From NCBI RefSeq assembly GCF_007665395.1, contig NZ_VDND01000014.1, positions 93,846 through 157,845 of the forward strand: DNA of 64,000 bases, in the 5' to 3' direction. This DNA is from Pseudomonas oryzihabitans (GTDB lineage Bacteria > Pseudomonadota > Gammaproteobacteria > Pseudomonadales > Pseudomonadaceae). The stretch's first letter is position 1; every line of letters starts with the position of its first letter. This document shows positions 62,223 to 64,000 of this stretch, in pieces. The translations under genes were made by a program, and so were the position numbers. The notes under the pieces are model-generated. The model was not told the DNA's origin, searched no databases, and worked only from the letters and a program-made list of their open reading frames with translations.

Positions 62223-63311
62223 GTGACGAGTCCGTCCCGAGCCACCACCATGACCCGCCGCCTGCGCCTGCCCCTCGCCCTCCTCATCGGCCTGATCGTC
62301 CTGCTGCTGTGCCTGCACCTGGCCGCGCCCCTGGTGATCCGTCATTACCTCAACGAGAAGCTGGCGGACATGGGCGACTACCGTGGCCAGGTCAGCGACG
62401 TGGACCTGGCCTGGTGGCGCGGCGCCTATCGCATCGAGGGGCTGGAGATCGTCAAGGTCAACGGCAAGGTGCCGGTGCCCTTCCTCAAGGCACCCGGCAT
62501 CGACATCGCGGTGAGCTGGCGTTCGCTGTGGCAGGACCACGCCATCGTCGGCCGTATCGTCTTCGAACACCCCGAGCTCAACTTCGTCGACGGCGGCGCG
62601 CGCAAGGAGCAGTCGCAGACCGGCGCAGGCACCGATTGGCAGGACCAGGTGGACAAGCTCATCTCCATCACCCTGGACGAGGTGCGGGTTGTGGATGGGC
62701 GGGTGACCTTCCGCAACTTCAACTCCAAGCCCCAGGTAGATCTGGCGGCCACCGACGTCAACGCCAGCCTCTACAACCTGACCAACGCCGCGGATGCCAG
62801 GGGCGAACGCATCGCCCGCTTCGAGGGCAAGGCCGCCATCCTCGGCAGCGCCCCGCTGGAGGCCAGTGCCCGCTTCGATCCCTTCAAGGATTTCACCGAC
62901 TTCGACTTCCGCCTACGGGTGACCGACATCGACCTGCCCAAGCTCAACGACTTCGCCCGCGCCTACGGCAAGTTCGATTTCCGCGCCGGCAGCGGCGACG
63001 TAGTGGTGGAAGCCAAGGCGGTGGACGGCCAGCTCAGCGGCTACGTCAAACCTCTGATGAAGAATGTCGACATCTTCGACTGGCAGCAGGATGTCGAGAA
63101 TCGTAACAAGAACGCCCTGGAAAGCGCCTGGGAAGCCGTGGTCGGCACCGCCCAGACGCTGCTGAAGAATCAGCGCCGCGACCAGTTCGCCACCCGGGTG
63201 GATCTCTCCGGCAGCGTGAAGGATCAGAACATCAGCCCGCTCCAGGCCTTCTTCAATATCCTGCGCAACGCCTTCGTACAGGCGTTCAGCACCCGCTATG
63301 ACGCGGATTGA
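62223..63311 (+). CDS. DUF748-like (AsmA-related) inner-membrane anchored protein
   Basis: 362 residues starting at a GTG eight bases after GGAGG; an ATG 27 bases later is an alternative without a ribosome binding site. One N-terminal membrane anchor (about 17-37) is followed by an extracytoplasmic region rich in beta strands, with YRGQVSDVDLAWWRGAYRIEG (about 53-73, AsmA-like repeat start), VRVVDGRVTFRNF and LPKLNDFARAYGKFDFRAGSG. These patterns fit the DUF748/AsmA-like group related to bridge-type lipid transport proteins. Function unknown. It stands alone between a terminator and a repeat region. Confidence 0.8.
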   Translation: MTSPSRATTMTRRLRLPLALLIGLIVLLLCLHLAAPLVIRHYLNEKLADMGDYRGQVSDVDLAWWRGAYRIEGLEIVKVNGKVPVPFLKAPGIDIAVSWRSLWQDHAIVGRIVFEHPELNFVDGGARKEQSQTGAGTDWQDQVDKLISITLDEVRVVDGRVTFRNFNSKPQVDLAATDVNASLYNLTNAADARGERIARFEGKAAILGSAPLEASARFDPFKDFTDFDFRLRVTDIDLPKLNDFARAYGKFDFRAGSGDVVVEAKAVDGQLSGYVKPLMKNVDIFDWQQDVENRNKNALESAWEAVVGTAQTLLKNQRRDQFATRVDLSGSVKDQNISPLQAFFNILRNAFVQAFSTRYDAD

Positions 63312-63320
63312 AGCGCTCTT

Positions 63321-63742
63321 GTAGGTTGGCGCTGAGCACAGCGAAGCCCAACAGACTGGACTGCCGGTGCAGGGCTACCCTCACCCCAGCCCTCTCCCAG
63401 AGGGAGAGGGGGCGATTGAACTCCGTAGCGTGGAAAACCGCGCAGCGTTTTCCACTGGCTCACACGGGCGCCAACGGTGGTATAAGGCTGCGCCGTTATC
63501 CACCCTACCCGCAGGCCCCCGTGGGTTGGCGCTGAGCGCAGCGAAGCCAACAGACTGGACTGCCGGTGCAGGGCTACCCTCACCCCAGCCCTGTCCCAGA
63601 GAGAGGGGGCGCTTAGGCTCCGTAGCGTGGAAAACCGCGCAGCGTTTTCCACTAGCTCACACGGGCGCCAACGGTGGATAAAGCTGCGCCGTTATCCACC
63701 CTACCCATAGGTTGGCGCTGAGCGCAGCGAAGCCCAACACCC
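63321..63742. repeat. Tandem duplication of a 200-base repeat block plus a partial third copy
   Basis: Block A starts at 63321 (GTAGGTTGGCGCTGAGC), block B at 63521, and a third partial copy at 63707, so the steps are 200 and about 186 bases. Each full block contains CTGGACTGCCGGTGCAGGG, a CTCACCCCAGCCCT...AGAGGGGGCG hairpin segment, CCGTAGCGTGGAAAACCGCGCAGCGTTTTCCAC and a ...GCTGCGCCGTTATCCACC end. The two-hairpin module is the reverse complement of the units at 42128-42467. No ORF is supported in the 433-base gap. Confidence 0.85.
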
Positions 63743-63744
63743 CC

Positions 63745-64000
63745 TCACCCGATAAACAACCGATACGCCGGATTCTCCGTCTCGTCCCAGTAGCGATAGC
63801 CGATGGCATCCAGCGTCGCCAACAGCTCCGGCCGCTCGGCTTGGCTCGCTTCCAGCGCCGCGAACACCCGGCCATCCGCCGCACCGTGGTTGCGGTAGTG
63901 GAACATGCTGATGTTCCAGCGCCCGCCCAAGCGTTCAAGGAAATCGAACAGCGCTCCGGGGCGCTCGGGGAATTCGAAGCGGAACACCTGCTCCTGATCC
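63745..64000 (-). CDS. ilvA: Threonine dehydratase, biosynthetic, C-terminal part (cut by window end)
   Basis: Only the last 84 codons or so are inside the window. The frame stays open to the edge and reads ...DQEQVFRFEFPERPGAL, the start of the second ACT-like regulatory domain of biosynthetic threonine deaminase, then RWNISMFHYRNHGAADGRVFA and a C-terminal YRYWDETENPAYRLFIG. That domain binds isoleucine and valine for feedback control. The catalytic PLP domain lies outside. The FRFEFPERPGAL and SMFHYRNHG pattern is specific enough to name the gene. Confidence 0.92.
   Translation of the reverse strand, partial: DQEQVFRFEFPERPGALFDFLERLGGRWNISMFHYRNHGAADGRVFAALEASQAERPELLATLDAIGYRYWDETENPAYRLFIG

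Overview
This 64 kb window is a stretch of chromosome from a Pseudomonas-type gammaproteobacterium. The GC content is high and almost every base is coding. Gene order from rplI to the MORN/C13 peptidase gene follows the P. aeruginosa PA4932-PA4962 neighbourhood as I remember it. The species cannot be fixed from the sequence alone.

Layout. 1-6.4 kb: ribosomal protein operon (rpsF, rpsR, a DUF2232 membrane protein, rplI) with a visible promoter and an S6:S18-type RNA leader, then an orphan receiver protein and rlmB-rnr. 6.5-9 kb: two identical tRNA-Leu(CAG) genes behind a stable-RNA type promoter, and a chemoreceptor. 9-26.5 kb: a housekeeping block on the minus strand (purA, hisZ, hflK-hflC, hflX, hfq, miaA, mutL, amiB, tsaE, nnrD), then queG, a TRIC-family channel, orn, a membrane-anchored methyltransferase and rsgA. 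26.5-42 kb: a nitroreductase, the motA-motB stator genes, an HDOD protein, a rhodanese, psd, a PilZ-like protein, FimX, serB, an AhpA/YtjB membrane protein, a secreted MORN-repeat C13 peptidase and a short NAD(P)-binding protein. This part joins flagellar and type IV pilus motility to envelope functions. 42-51 kb: serine catabolism (LysR regulator and sdaA), a YbaK deacylase, a 42-residue membrane protein, a MocR-type regulator, a quinone-reductase/TetR pair with a visible operator, a lipoprotein, ubiX and mpl. 51-57.3 kb: a TDT transporter and an alcohol/aldehyde oxidation module (AcoR-type sigma54 activator, ExaC-type aldehyde dehydrogenase, AdhP-type alcohol dehydrogenase). 57.4-64 kb: DedA, MtfA-like peptidase, ppa, a TonB-dependent receptor behind a Fur-like site, a DUF748-like protein and the 3' end of ilvA.

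No prophage, insertion sequence, CRISPR array or rRNA gene was seen. The non-coding interest is in regulatory DNA: the S6:S18 leader, three operator dyads about 21-22 bp apart upstream of a sigma54 promoter, a nested TetR-type palindrome and a Fur-like box. There is also a set of hairpin-rich intergenic repeats at 26.3, 36.7, 42.1-42.6 and 63.3-63.7 kb. The least explained proteins are the MORN/C13 peptidase, the 42-residue membrane protein, the orphan receiver and the membrane-anchored methyltransferase.
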